Assembly (NCBI GenBank): GCA_964350245.1
Contig: CAYGJC010000009.1
Span: 16,811-80,810, forward strand
Origin: JAJACP01 sp964350245
Lineage (GTDB): Bacteria; Chlamydiota; Chlamydiia; Chlamydiales; JAAKFR01
Direction of reading: 5' to 3'
Length of the DNA stretch: 64,000 nucleotides
Positions 43,375-51,517 of this stretch are shown in pieces. The notes under the pieces were generated by a model, which was not told where the DNA came from, ran no database searches, and worked only from the letters and a program-made list of their open reading frames with translations. The position numbers and the translations under genes were made by a program. Position 1 is the first letter of the stretch. The number at the start of each line of letters is the position of its first letter.

Positions 43375-45357
43375 ATGCAAGAACAAATCCTGGGTGATTA
43401 TCGGGTAATCAAGCAAATCGGACAGGGAACGTTAGGTGCCGTTTTGCTCGCTGAACACCGTTTTATCAAAAAGCAGTATGTCCTCAAGGTTCTACCTGCT
43501 GAGCTTTGTAAAGATCGTGGCTTTCTTGAGCGATTTGAAGAGGAGGTGGCCAAGCTGGCCAGCTTGGAACATCCCCATATTGTAAAAATGCACAATGTTT
43601 CGTTTGCCGAAGGGCTCTATTTCCTTGTCTCAGACTGTGTTGTGGACTCGATAGGAGAGACAACCAACTTAGCTCAGTATATGTCGGGAAGAAAGGAGCG
43701 CTTAAAAGAAGACGAGCTTCTTAGCGTGATGAAACAGATAGCCGGCGCGTTAGATTATGCGCATACGAAGGGACAGGTGGCCCATCGCGCTTTGAAACTC
43801 AATAACATCTTGATTGGGAAAGGAAATCCTGGGATTGATGTGTTCATCTCTGATTTTGGATTGGCCAAAATTGTTAGCCCCGGTAAGGTGATCTGCCGGA
43901 CGTTTTTGACTGTAGCTGAGGCTCTTGAAGCCTTGCCGGTTGAGAAGGGGAGAGAAGAGAAGTACGCCCCTCTACCGATTGATGCGGACAAACTCTCTAA
44001 GCTGGGTCAATCTTTTCTCCAAAGTTATGCTTTTTTAGCTCCTGAACAAAAACGTTTTGAACAGGTAGGGATGCAAGCGGATTCCTATGCATTCGGTGTT
44101 TTGACCTACTACTTGATCACCGGACAGTTTCCTGAAGGAGCCTTTGAGATGCCCTCTAAACTGGCTCCTGACTATCGACATGATTGGGATGCCATTGTAA
44201 AACAATGTCTCCAGCCTGATCCCACTTCTCGTCCTACTCTTCTGCATCCTCTTTTGGAGGCGAAGAAGCGTAGTGAGTTGCGCCCTGTCATTGACGATTC
44301 ACCCAAAGAATTTTCTCCAACGCTTGAGCACCTTAAGGAGGAGCTCGAAAAAAATACCCCTCAGCCCAAGCCTGCACGTGAGTTGGCCGCAGTTGCTGCT
44401 GAAGAGAAGCCTGCTTTAACGCCTGTCATTAGTCGTCCTGTAGCCGAAGCGCGTATTGCGCCAACTCCCAAGGAAGCGACAGTCGTAGAGAGCAAAGATA
44501 TTACCGAAGCAACGCCGCCTGCGATGACTCCGCCCCGGGATGAATCCTACTCACAACAGCTCAGCTCGATGCTGAATCGTGATCCGGTGGTCACCGAGTA
44601 TCAACCTGAGGTTAAAGAGTCACAAAATATCGAACCTCTCCAGACTGAAATGGTTGTTGTGCGCGGAGGTGAGTTTTTTCGAGGGTCTAATCAAGGAAGT
44701 CGCGATGAGATGCCGCGTCATCGGATCATTGTCGAGAGCTTTGCATTAGACGTGCATCCTGTGACCAATGAGCAATTTGCCCGGTTTTTAGAGTTTATGG
44801 GAGGAGAGAAAGACTCGCACTATAATGATTTGATTCGTTTGAAAGATGCACGGCTTCATCGGGCAGGAGGTAAGCTATCCATTGAATCTGGCTACGCTAA
44901 GCATCCAGTTGTGGGAGTCACGTGGTATGGGGCGGTTGCGTATGCAAAATGGGTCGGTAAACGGTTACCCACAGAGGCAGAGTGGGAAGTTGCGGCGCGC
45001 GGCGGTATCGACGAGGGACTCTACCCAACAGGTGAGAATATCGAAAAGAGTCAAGCCAACTTTTTCAGCTCAGACACCACTAAGGTGATGAGCTACGCTC
45101 CGAATGTATTTGGCCTCTACGATATGGCCGGCAACGTCTACGAGTGGTGCCAGGATTGGTATGGCTACAACTATTATGAAGCCTCAGAGCAAGAGCCCAA
45201 TAATCCTAAGGGTCCTCTGCAAGGTGTTTATCGTGTGCTCAGAGGCGGGTGTTGGAAGAGCCTAAAAGAAGATATGCGTGTTTCCCACCGGCACCGTAAC
45301 AATCCCGGAACAGTCAACAGCACCTATGGATTCCGTTGCGCAGCTCATGTCCAATAA
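43375..45357 (+). CDS. pkn1: Pkn1-like protein: kinase domain (HRD Asp lost) fused to FGE-sulfatase-like domain
   Basis: 660 aa. The N-terminal domain is of protein-kinase fold: GQGTLGAV loop, Lys38 (YVLKV), alphaC Glu, DFG at 160-162, APEQ and DSYAFGVL. The catalytic HRD motif reads H137-R138-A139, so the proton-accepting Asp is Ala; Asn143 and DFG remain. This suggests a pseudokinase or unusual catalysis. A Pro/Ala/Glu-rich linker (about 300-430) leads to an FGE-sulfatase-like domain (MVVVRGGEFFRGSNQ to GFRCAAHVQ) with AGNVYEWCQDW and RVLRGGCWKS. Chlamydial Pkn1 (CT145, beside ligA CT146 from memory) has this architecture. Overlaps ligA by 11 bases. Confidence 0.87.
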   Translation: MQEQILGDYRVIKQIGQGTLGAVLLAEHRFIKKQYVLKVLPAELCKDRGFLERFEEEVAKLASLEHPHIVKMHNVSFAEGLYFLVSDCVVDSIGETTNLAQYMSGRKERLKEDELLSVMKQIAGALDYAHTKGQVAHRALKLNNILIGKGNPGIDVFISDFGLAKIVSPGKVICRTFLTVAEALEALPVEKGREEKYAPLPIDADKLSKLGQSFLQSYAFLAPEQKRFEQVGMQADSYAFGVLTYYLITGQFPEGAFEMPSKLAPDYRHDWDAIVKQCLQPDPTSRPTLLHPLLEAKKRSELRPVIDDSPKEFSPTLEHLKEELEKNTPQPKPARELAAVAAEEKPALTPVISRPVAEARIAPTPKEATVVESKDITEATPPAMTPPRDESYSQQLSSMLNRDPVVTEYQPEVKESQNIEPLQTEMVVVRGGEFFRGSNQGSRDEMPRHRIIVESFALDVHPVTNEQFARFLEFMGGEKDSHYNDLIRLKDARLHRAGGKLSIESGYAKHPVVGVTWYGAVAYAKWVGKRLPTEAEWEVAARGGIDEGLYPTGENIEKSQANFFSSDTTKVMSYAPNVFGLYDMAGNVYEWCQDWYGYNYYEASEQEPNNPKGPLQGVYRVLRGGCWKSLKEDMRVSHRHRNNPGTVNSTYGFRCAAHVQ

Positions 45358-47344
45358 AGAAGAGTACCTAAGGCTGTGTGCAGAGATTTGGGAGCATAAT
45401 GGACGTTACTACGTCGAGAATGCGCCTGTGATCTCTGATTTCGCGTTTGATCAGCTTCTAAAGCAGCTGATTGAGATGGAAGCAGAGCATCCAGAGTGGA
45501 TTTTCCCGGGCTCTCCGACACAAAGAGTGGGTGAGATGGTCTCCGGTGGCTTCCCCGTTGTGGCCCATACTGTGCCGATGTTATCACTGGCTAATTCTTA
45601 CTCGCCTGAAGAGGTGAATGAGTTTTTAGCGCGCATAGAGAAGCTGCTTCACACCAAAGAAGTTACCTATACGACAGAGCTTAAAATGGATGGAATCGCC
45701 ATTTCGGTGCGTTACGAGCACGGAATGCTTGTGCGCGCTGTCACGCGTGGCAACGGATCAGAAGGTGAGGAGATTACCTCTAATGTGAGGACGATTCAGT
45801 CTTTGCCCCTGCAGCTGCGTGGCGCCTATCCGGATATTGTGGAGGCACGAGGAGAGGTGTTTATGCCCAAAAGGGCTTTTACTGCCTTAAATCAGCAGCG
45901 CGAAAAAGAGGAAAAGCCCCTTTTCGCCAATCCTCGAAATGCAGCAGGTGGAGCGCTCAAATTACTTGATCCCAAAGAGGTAGCTAAGCGGAATCTTGGG
46001 ATCTCCTTTTACGGGCTTGCTGAGAGCGCCTCAGGGGCGCCCAAAACACAGTTTGAAACGTTAAAAATGCTGCAAAAATGGGGTCTGCCGATTGCTGGAA
46101 ACTTTGCCCGTTGCTCTCAGTTTAGTGAAATTTGGGCGTTTGCAGAAGAGGTAGAAAAGCAGCGTCCCAAATTGCCTTTTGAGATTGATGGAATTGTCAT
46201 TAAGGTAGACGAAATTGGCTTACAGAAAAAATTAGGAGTCACCGGTAAGAACTACAGATGGGCGGTCGCCTACAAATTTGCACCAGAAAGAGTTGAAACG
46301 GTGATCAAAGAGATCACGGTTCAGGTGGGGCGGACAGGCGTTTTGACCCCCGTGGCTGAGCTTGAGCCTGTTTTTGTGGCCGGGAGTACGATTGCACGTG
46401 CCACCTTGCATAATGAAGATGAGGTGAAACGGAAAGATATCCGCGTAGGGGACTGCGTCTTTATTGAAAAGGGAGGCGATGTCATCCCTAAAGTCGTAGA
46501 GGTGAACCGAGCCAAACGACCGGCGGGCACCCATGCATGGAAGATGCCGACCCACTGCCCTGCGTGCAAGACACCTGTTCAACGCAGTGAGGAAGAGGTG
46601 GCACTCCGTTGCCCGAATCGGACGGGTTGTCCGGCACAGGGGCTCAGACGTCTGATCTTCTTCGCCGGTAAATCAGGAATGGATATAGAGCATTTAGGGG
46701 AAAAAGTGGTCACCCAGCTAGCCGAACTGGGATTTGTGAAGCGCCTCTCTGACATCTATACATTAACAGCAGAGCAGCTTTTTCAGGTCAAAAACTTCAA
46801 AGAAAAAGCGGTTCAAAACGTCTTAACCAGTATTGAGAAATCAAAAGATGTCACATTGGGACGTTTTATTATGGCCCTGGGAATACCGCATGTGGGTGCA
46901 GAAACGGCTGATCTTTTGGCTAGCAAGGCGGGGAATTTAGAGAAACTAGCTCTGATGAGTGAGGAGCAGCTTGTTGAATTAGAGGGTGTGGGGCCTAAAG
47001 TAGCTGAGTCGATTGTGACCTTTTTTTCAGATCCTGAGCATCAAGAAGAAATCGCGCGTCTTTTAGAAAATGGTGTCGTGCCCCGCGTTGAAGAGGTAAA
47101 AGGTTTTGAAGGACATCTATTTCAGGGAAAAACATTTGTGTTAACAGGAGCTCTTGAAGCGTACACAAGAGATCATGCCCGCTCTTTGATCAAGGAGCGG
47201 GGAGGTAAGGTTTCGGGCTCTGTGAGTAAAAATACCGACTATCTTTTAGCAGGCGAGGATCCGGGTTCCAAGTACGAAAAGGCCCAAAAGTTAGGAATCA
47301 AAATTCTCTCAGAATCAGAGTTCGAGCGGTTGTTGGAAATATAG
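45347..47344 (+). CDS. ligA: NAD+-dependent DNA ligase
   Basis: 665 aa from ATG 45347 (the usual family length; longer in-frame starts at 45326 or 45278 would lie deep in the kinase gene). The adenylation site is TELKMDGIAI (KxDG). An OB fold follows, then a four-Cys zinc finger (CPACKTP... CPNRTGCPAQ), HhH motifs and a C-terminal BRCT domain ending FERLLEI. It seals nicks in replication and repair. The stop of the kinase overlaps its start by 11 bases. The last 30 bases overlap the convergent gene at 47315. Confidence 0.96.
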   Translation: MSNKEEYLRLCAEIWEHNGRYYVENAPVISDFAFDQLLKQLIEMEAEHPEWIFPGSPTQRVGEMVSGGFPVVAHTVPMLSLANSYSPEEVNEFLARIEKLLHTKEVTYTTELKMDGIAISVRYEHGMLVRAVTRGNGSEGEEITSNVRTIQSLPLQLRGAYPDIVEARGEVFMPKRAFTALNQQREKEEKPLFANPRNAAGGALKLLDPKEVAKRNLGISFYGLAESASGAPKTQFETLKMLQKWGLPIAGNFARCSQFSEIWAFAEEVEKQRPKLPFEIDGIVIKVDEIGLQKKLGVTGKNYRWAVAYKFAPERVETVIKEITVQVGRTGVLTPVAELEPVFVAGSTIARATLHNEDEVKRKDIRVGDCVFIEKGGDVIPKVVEVNRAKRPAGTHAWKMPTHCPACKTPVQRSEEEVALRCPNRTGCPAQGLRRLIFFAGKSGMDIEHLGEKVVTQLAELGFVKRLSDIYTLTAEQLFQVKNFKEKAVQNVLTSIEKSKDVTLGRFIMALGIPHVGAETADLLASKAGNLEKLALMSEEQLVELEGVGPKVAESIVTFFSDPEHQEEIARLLENGVVPRVEEVKGFEGHLFQGKTFVLTGALEAYTRDHARSLIKERGGKVSGSVSKNTDYLLAGEDPGSKYEKAQKLGIKILSESEFERLLEI

Positions 47345-48388
47345 TCGCTCGACAATCTGAAAAAAGACCTCTTCGCTGAAGTAGGAGCTGTTATGGATGC
47401 TGTATCCCAATGAGTGGACCACCTTAAATTCCCACGGCGTTTCTGCCCATACAAAGTAGTAGTGCATGCCCTCTTTTAAAATGAGGTAGGTGGGGAAACG
47501 ATCAGTGTCTATTTTACTCCCAAGAGGTGTCAGGGAACGCGCATCCATTTCCATCACAAAGCAATCGTCTGTAGCGCAGATCTGTTCAAGCTCCGAATCA
47601 TTTTCAATCAAATACTGGATGTCATAGGGGCTTAACCCTCTAACGGAGACTTCTAGCGAGGCAGGGATGGGAAGGTGTCGTTGGTTGTAGAGCCAACTAG
47701 CCGCTCTTTTTTGAGCGATCATCGTTGTCCATTGTCTCAGCTTAGCGTGACAACGGGTTCGGTCAGTGAAGGCGTATTCACGCGTAATCGCTTGGAACAT
47801 AAAAAAAAGCGCGTAATAGCCGCAGAGATGGTTGCCGCCTTGCTCTTGATGCACGCCAGGTACTTGCGTAAAACCTGTTTCAGGAAGCCCCTCTTGTTGA
47901 ACAATGGCTCTGGTATAGCGAGCTCCAGAAATGTGACCATCTTGTGTGATTTGGCTCTGGGCTGAGCGCTCAAGGTGTCTTGCAATTGCGGGTATGTGGC
48001 GCAAGTTCATCTGTTTGGCGGCTTCTTGCTCAATCCTTGAAATGGTTTTTGTCTTCTCTGTTCGCTCTGGGCCTTCAGTTAACGAGTCTCGACGGTTGAT
48101 AGCTGCGGTTCTACGCTCGGTCAATTCGTCAAGGGTGCCGGTATCATCAATTTGCTGAACCTCATCTTGAAATACCTGAACAGTCGCTGTAGTACGTAAA
48201 ATAAGAAAAACGACAGTGTTAATCAGGGGAACTAGAAGGAGAAGGCCAACCGCACAGTGCTTAATCCGACCTAACAAGCTCGGTTGCTCACAACAGATAG
48301 AAAGATTACGCACACCTTCTTCGTAAGGATAGGTAAAAAGAGTATAAGGGTCATAACCCCTCGGAGCTAGTGTTTCTATGTAAGACAT
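47315..48388 (-). CDS. Membrane-anchored protein with papain-like cysteine protease features
   Basis: 357 aa. One hydrophobic segment (about 45-66) follows a soluble N terminus. A charged helical linker leads to a C-terminal domain with GGNHLCGYYAL (Cys189 with a Gln at 181 or 183 and Asn186 before it) and a later GMHYYFVWAE (His309). The order Gln-Cys-His is that of papain-fold (clan CA) proteases, C39-like or deubiquitinase-like; the acid residue is not fixed. It starts 7 bases after miaB ends, so it is read from the same transcript. A secreted effector or a house-keeping peptidase are both possible; no named family is recognised. Confidence 0.55.
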   Translation of the reverse strand: MSYIETLAPRGYDPYTLFTYPYEEGVRNLSICCEQPSLLGRIKHCAVGLLLLVPLINTVVFLILRTTATVQVFQDEVQQIDDTGTLDELTERRTAAINRRDSLTEGPERTEKTKTISRIEQEAAKQMNLRHIPAIARHLERSAQSQITQDGHISGARYTRAIVQQEGLPETGFTQVPGVHQEQGGNHLCGYYALFFMFQAITREYAFTDRTRCHAKLRQWTTMIAQKRAASWLYNQRHLPIPASLEVSVRGLSPYDIQYLIENDSELEQICATDDCFVMEMDARSLTPLGSKIDTDRFPTYLILKEGMHYYFVWAETPWEFKVVHSLGYSIHNSSYFSEEVFFQIVERLYFQQPLEL

Positions 48389-48395
48389 AGGAACA

Positions 48396-49712
48396 TTATA
48401 GCATCTTTCCTATAAATGTGTTATGTGTAAAACTCTGCAAAGAAACTTTTTGGAGCGTGCCGATCAGTGCGTCTTCACCTTCAAATATCACATTACGCCA
48501 GCAGCGTGTGAGTCCTTTCAAGTGCTTTTGATCTCGATTGCGCCGCTCCACGAGCACTTCGACCTCTTTGCCTAGCATTTCGCTCATCAGCTCGGCAGCG
48601 ATTTGGTTGTGCAGATTGAGTAGCCGCTGATGCCGCTCGGCTTTGACCTCTTCGGGGACATCATCAGCCCAGCGTTTAGCAGGCGTTCCCTTACGCGGGC
48701 TATAGGTGTAAAGAAATGCATTACTATAACGCACCTGCCGCATCGCTTCCATTGTCTCTTCAAATTCCTCTTCAGTCTCTGTGGGAAAGCCGACGATCAT
48801 GTCAGTTCCCAGAGCGACATCGGGCACCAGGTCGCGCAGCAGAGCCACCTTTTCCATGTACTCCTCTTTGGTATAGATGCGGTGCATCTTACGCAAAACA
48901 CGGCTAGAGCCAGCTTGGAGAGGAAAGTGAACATGTTCACAGAGACTAGGAAGGTCACGAACCGCTTCCATCAGCTCACGGGTAATATCGACCGGATGGC
49001 TGGTTAGAAAACGAACCCGTTTGAGACCCTCAATTTTGTCGAGTTTGTAGAGAAGGTCGTGAAAAAGTGTGTTCCACTCAGCCTGATCTTTGCCGTAGCT
49101 GTTGACATTTTGGCCGAGCAGCGTGATCTCTTGCGTTCCTTCACCTACCAAATGGCGACACTCCTCGACGATATGATCAGGGTGACGTGACACTTCCGGG
49201 CCTCGCGTGTAGGGGACCACGCAGTAGGTGCAGTATTTATCGCAGCCGCGGATAATCGAAACGTAGGCTTTATATTTATCCATCCGCTTGGCGGCGGTAT
49301 AGTCGAGCTCTTGAAAAAATTCCTCATCAGTGCGTACTGCTTGATTACCTGTATGAAGCACCTCATCAAGCACTCCATCTAGGTCATGAATATTGTTGGT
49401 TCCCAGCACAAAATCGACATGAGGAAGTTTCTGGAAGAGCCCCTCTTTTTTCGCATTGGCCATGCATCCTGTCACCCCGATAATCCGGTCACGCTTTTTG
49501 CGTCGCCCGAGCTGTCCCAGCTTACCCATCACCTTTCTTTCAGCAAGATCGCGGATCGAGCACGTATTGAAAATGAGTAGATCTGCTTGATTTTCATCTT
49601 CGGTGGCCGTCAGACCCCGTTTGGCTAAAATGCCTGCCATCACCTCGGTATCGAGTTCGTTCATCTGGCACCCGTAGGTGCGCATGTAAAATGTTTTTGG
49701 ATCTTTTTTCAT
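48396..49712 (-). CDS. miaB: tRNA-2-methylthio-N6-dimethylallyladenosine synthase MiaB
   Basis: 438 aa. The N-terminal MTTase domain has TYGCQMNELDTE; the radical-SAM cluster is CDKYCTYCVVPYTRG; the C-terminal TRAM domain follows. The enzyme adds the methylthio group to isopentenyl-A37 of tRNAs reading UNN codons, using two [4Fe-4S] clusters. CSIRDLAE and FVLGTNNIHDL are typical of MiaB over MtaB/RimO. Divergent from the HemJ-like gene across 43 bases. The downstream gene at 47315 starts after 7 bases. Confidence 0.95.
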   Translation of the reverse strand: MKKDPKTFYMRTYGCQMNELDTEVMAGILAKRGLTATEDENQADLLIFNTCSIRDLAERKVMGKLGQLGRRKKRDRIIGVTGCMANAKKEGLFQKLPHVDFVLGTNNIHDLDGVLDEVLHTGNQAVRTDEEFFQELDYTAAKRMDKYKAYVSIIRGCDKYCTYCVVPYTRGPEVSRHPDHIVEECRHLVGEGTQEITLLGQNVNSYGKDQAEWNTLFHDLLYKLDKIEGLKRVRFLTSHPVDITRELMEAVRDLPSLCEHVHFPLQAGSSRVLRKMHRIYTKEEYMEKVALLRDLVPDVALGTDMIVGFPTETEEEFEETMEAMRQVRYSNAFLYTYSPRKGTPAKRWADDVPEEVKAERHQRLLNLHNQIAAELMSEMLGKEVEVLVERRNRDQKHLKGLTRCWRNVIFEGEDALIGTLQKVSLQSFTHNTFIGKML

Positions 49713-49755
49713 AAGGCGAGTATGCTACCAAAAACACTTTGAGATTTCAATTCAT

Positions 49756-50172
49756 ATGGCCACTTTAAAACTTTTTCACGTCCTTTTTGTCTTTATCTGG
49801 GTCGGCTCGCTTCTGATGCTCACCCGCCTGCTTGGTTATCAGGCCAAAGAGTCCGATGCCCTTTTTCAGGCGATGAACCGGATTAATAAGCGCATCTATT
49901 TTTTTATCGACCTCCCCTCCATGGTTTTGGCGGTTGCCTTTGGGCTCTGTCTTCTTTTTTTAAAGGATACAAACTGGCGGGCGCCGTGGCTTCATCTCAA
50001 GCTGACTTTTGCTTTTTTCTTGATCGTCTGTGACATTATTTGTGGGTTTTGGGTAGCAAAGGGCAAACGGCGCTCACGAGTCGTTTACCAGATTTTCCAT
50101 GGATTGACAGGAATATTTTTAATTGTGGTCTTAGTGGCTATTTACATTCTCAAGCAGGGGGCCGCCACTTGA
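49756..50172 (+). CDS. HemJ/CopD-like membrane protein
   Basis: 138 aa with four hydrophobic segments. The N-terminal KLFHVLFVFIWVGSLLML (His near residue 8), the DLPSMVLAV and the WLHLKLTFAFFLI segments follow the order of HemJ (UPF0093), the protoporphyrinogen IX oxidase of many bacteria; the family His and Lys positions seem to be present (His in FHVL, HLKL). A CopD-family copper membrane protein is the alternative. It is divergent from miaB and precedes the rplM-rpsI operon by about 105 bases. Start ATG 49756 has no good Shine-Dalgarno. Confidence 0.6.
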   Translation: MATLKLFHVLFVFIWVGSLLMLTRLLGYQAKESDALFQAMNRINKRIYFFIDLPSMVLAVAFGLCLLFLKDTNWRAPWLHLKLTFAFFLIVCDIICGFWVAKGKRRSRVVYQIFHGLTGIFLIVVLVAIYILKQGAAT

Positions 50173-50218
50173 TAGTAGAAAGAACTTTACTCTTTTTGTT
50201 GCAAGACTACATTTCTTG

Positions 50219-50247
50219 TTGGAAAAAAAACTCCTTAATTCTATGAT
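50219..50247 (+). promoter_or_regulatory. Housekeeping-sigma promoter of rplM-rpsI
   Basis: TTGGAA (50219-50224) and TATGAT (50242-50247) are separated by exactly 17 bases. Four of six and five of six positions match the bacterial sigma-70 (chlamydial sigma-66) consensus. Transcription should start near 50254, giving a leader of roughly 25 bases that includes GAAGGA before the rplM ATG at 50278. Confidence 0.7.
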
Positions 50248-50277
50248 GTTCGACTTGAAACCGAAGGAATCATTATC

Positions 50278-50724
50278 ATGCAACGGAAGAAAGAAACCAC
50301 AACCACACAGGCTCGCAAGGAAGATATTAAGCAAGGCTGGTACCTGCTTGACGCGTCAGGAAAAACCTTAGGCCGCTTTTGTGCAGAGATTGCTAAAATC
50401 TTGCGTGGTAAGCACAAACCCACCTTCACGCCTAATGTAGATACAGGCGATGGTGTGATTGTTGTGAATGCAGACAAAATTCAGGTTACAGGAGCCAAAG
50501 AGGCTCAAAAGATTTACCGCTATTATACAGGTCACATTGGGGGGCTACGTGAAATTCCCTTTCGCAATATGAAAGAGAAGAAGCCCGAATACATCATTAC
50601 CCACGCTGTTAAAGGAATGATGCCAAAATCACGCTTAGGTAAACAACAACTACGCAAGCTGCGTGTTTTTGCCGGCGAAGAGCATCCTTATGAAGCGCAA
50701 AAACCCATTAAAGCTGAAATTTAA
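50278..50724 (+). CDS. rplM: 50S ribosomal protein L13
   Basis: 148 aa, usual size for uL13. The core WYLLDASGKTLGRFCAEIA, GDGVIVVNADKIQVTG, YYRYTGHIGG-type segment (here YRYYTGHIGGLRE) and the conserved end GMMPKSRLGKQQLRKLRVFAG are present. uL13 is an early assembly protein of the large subunit. It is followed after 10 bases by rpsI, as in nearly all bacteria. The operon has a good promoter upstream (50219). Confidence 0.97.
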   Translation: MQRKKETTTTQARKEDIKQGWYLLDASGKTLGRFCAEIAKILRGKHKPTFTPNVDTGDGVIVVNADKIQVTGAKEAQKIYRYYTGHIGGLREIPFRNMKEKKPEYIITHAVKGMMPKSRLGKQQLRKLRVFAGEEHPYEAQKPIKAEI

Positions 50725-50734
50725 AAGGTAGTAC

Positions 50735-51130
50735 ATGACAAAGCTAGAAGAATATGTTGCAACCGGCCGCCGCAAACGCTCCGTATCCAGCGTGCGTCTC
50801 CGTCCCGGTAAAGGACAAGTGAACGTCAACGGTCGCGACATCAAAGAGTATTTTCCCCTTGAGATCCAAAGAAATTCCATCCTATTACCCCTATCTAAAA
50901 TTGATGCTGAAAAAAACTACGATATCATCATTCGCGTCAACGGTGGGGGGATTGAAGGACAAGTAGGCGCCTGCCGTCTTGGCATTGCCCGTGCTTTAGT
51001 CGAGCAAAATCCCAATCACCGCCACGGCTTCAAGGTAGAAGGCTACCTAACCCGTGATCCCCGCAAAAAAGAACGTAAGAAATACGGTCGCAAAAAAGCC
51101 CGTAAGAGTTTCCAATTCTCCAAGCGATAA
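50735..51130 (+). CDS. rpsI: 30S ribosomal protein S9
   Basis: 131 aa. Family markers are ATGRRKRSVSSVRL at the start, GQVGACRLGIARAL in the middle, DPRKKERKKYGRKKARK and the invariant C-terminal SKR, whose tail reaches the P-site tRNA. uS9 belongs to the small subunit head. It follows rplM by 10 bases and is ended by a clear terminator at 51162. The scaffold gap begins 74 bases after its stop. Confidence 0.97.
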   Translation: MTKLEEYVATGRRKRSVSSVRLRPGKGQVNVNGRDIKEYFPLEIQRNSILLPLSKIDAEKNYDIIIRVNGGGIEGQVGACRLGIARALVEQNPNHRHGFKVEGYLTRDPRKKERKKYGRKKARKSFQFSKR

Positions 51131-51148
51131 GAATCCCCCTCCTCTTTT

Positions 51149-51203
51149 CCTTGGAGTTTCCGCCCTTTTGGCTTCGGTCAAAAGGGCTTTTTCTTTGGGA
51201 ATG
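51149..51203 (+). repeat. 55-bp exact repeat, left edge of scaffold gap
   Basis: This 55-mer, which begins CCTTGGAGTTTCCGCC and includes the rpsI terminator, is identical over its whole length to 51304-51358 and ends exactly where the Ns begin. Shared ends of exactly one odd k-mer length are the mark of a de Bruijn assembler, so the two contig ends probably overlap or end in a genomic repeat. Confidence 0.95.
51162..51196 (+). terminator. Rho-independent terminator of rplM-rpsI
   Basis: GCCCTTTTG (51162-51170) pairs perfectly with CAAAAGGGC (51179-51187) around the loop GCTTCGGT, followed by a T-rich run to 51196. It is 31 bases after the rpsI stop. The same hairpin is present again at 51317-51351 in the right-hand repeat. 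Confidence 0.9.
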
Positions 51204-51303
51204 NNNNNNNNNNNNNNNNNNNNNNNNNNNNNNNNNNNNNNNNNNNNNNNNNNNNNNNNNNNNNNNNNNNNNNNNNNNNNNNNNNNNNNNNNNNNNNNNN
51301 NNN
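51204..51303. other. Scaffold gap of 100 N
   Basis: Exactly 100 undetermined bases, the default length that scaffolders insert for a gap of unknown size. The flanking sequence is the same 55-mer on both sides, so the true distance may be zero, or the gap may hold further copies of a repeat. Any open reading frame through it is an artefact. The whole gene-free stretch 51131-51515 holds the rpsI terminator, this gap, and two 47-bp imperfect repeats. Confidence 0.97.
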
Positions 51304-51358
51304 CCTTGGAGTTTCCGCCCTTTTGGCTTCGGTCAAAAGGGCTTTTTCTTTGGGAATG
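51304..51358 (+). repeat. 55-bp exact repeat, right edge of scaffold gap
   Basis: Identical to 51149-51203 and starting on the first base after the Ns. It carries a second copy of the rpsI terminator hairpin (51317-51351). Joining the two copies as one would remove the gap and leave a single terminator. Confidence 0.95.
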
Positions 51359-51365
51359 AATTTTG

Positions 51366-51412
51366 GGGTGGGAACGGGTGATCTTGCGCAAGCTTTTTGC
51401 GGATAGAAGGCT
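51366..51412. repeat. Imperfect 47-bp direct repeat with hairpin, copy 1
   Basis: Matches 51471-51517 with eight mismatches in 47. Both copies start GGGTGGGAA and share GGGTGATCTT and GCTTTTTGCG. The core CGCAA-GCTTT-TTGCG can fold into a five-pair hairpin. The copy lies just right of the scaffold gap, which agrees with a family of small intergenic repeats that broke the assembly. Confidence 0.75.
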
Positions 51413-51470
51413 ACTGTCGCCTCGGGATCTCTATTTTCCAAACGTTCGGAGAGGTGGAGCAATGATAAAA

Positions 51471-51517
51471 GGGTGGGAAGGGGTGATCTTACGCGAGCTT
51501 TTTGCGAAAGAAAAGCT
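51471..51517. repeat. Imperfect 47-bp direct repeat with hairpin, copy 2
   Basis: Second copy of the element at 51366. The hairpin core is CGCGA-GCTTT-TTGCG, where the A-to-G change gives a G-T pair and keeps the stem. It ends at the stop codon of the algH gene (51516-51518). No gene is seen between the two copies. Confidence 0.75.

Noticed and set aside
46232..46582. 116-codon antisense frame in ligA
   Set aside because: Opposite to conserved OB and zinc-finger segments of the ligase; composition typical of a shadow.
51047..51462. Open frames running through the N gap on both strands
   Set aside because: They exist only because N codons are read as unknown; both edges are the same 55-mer.
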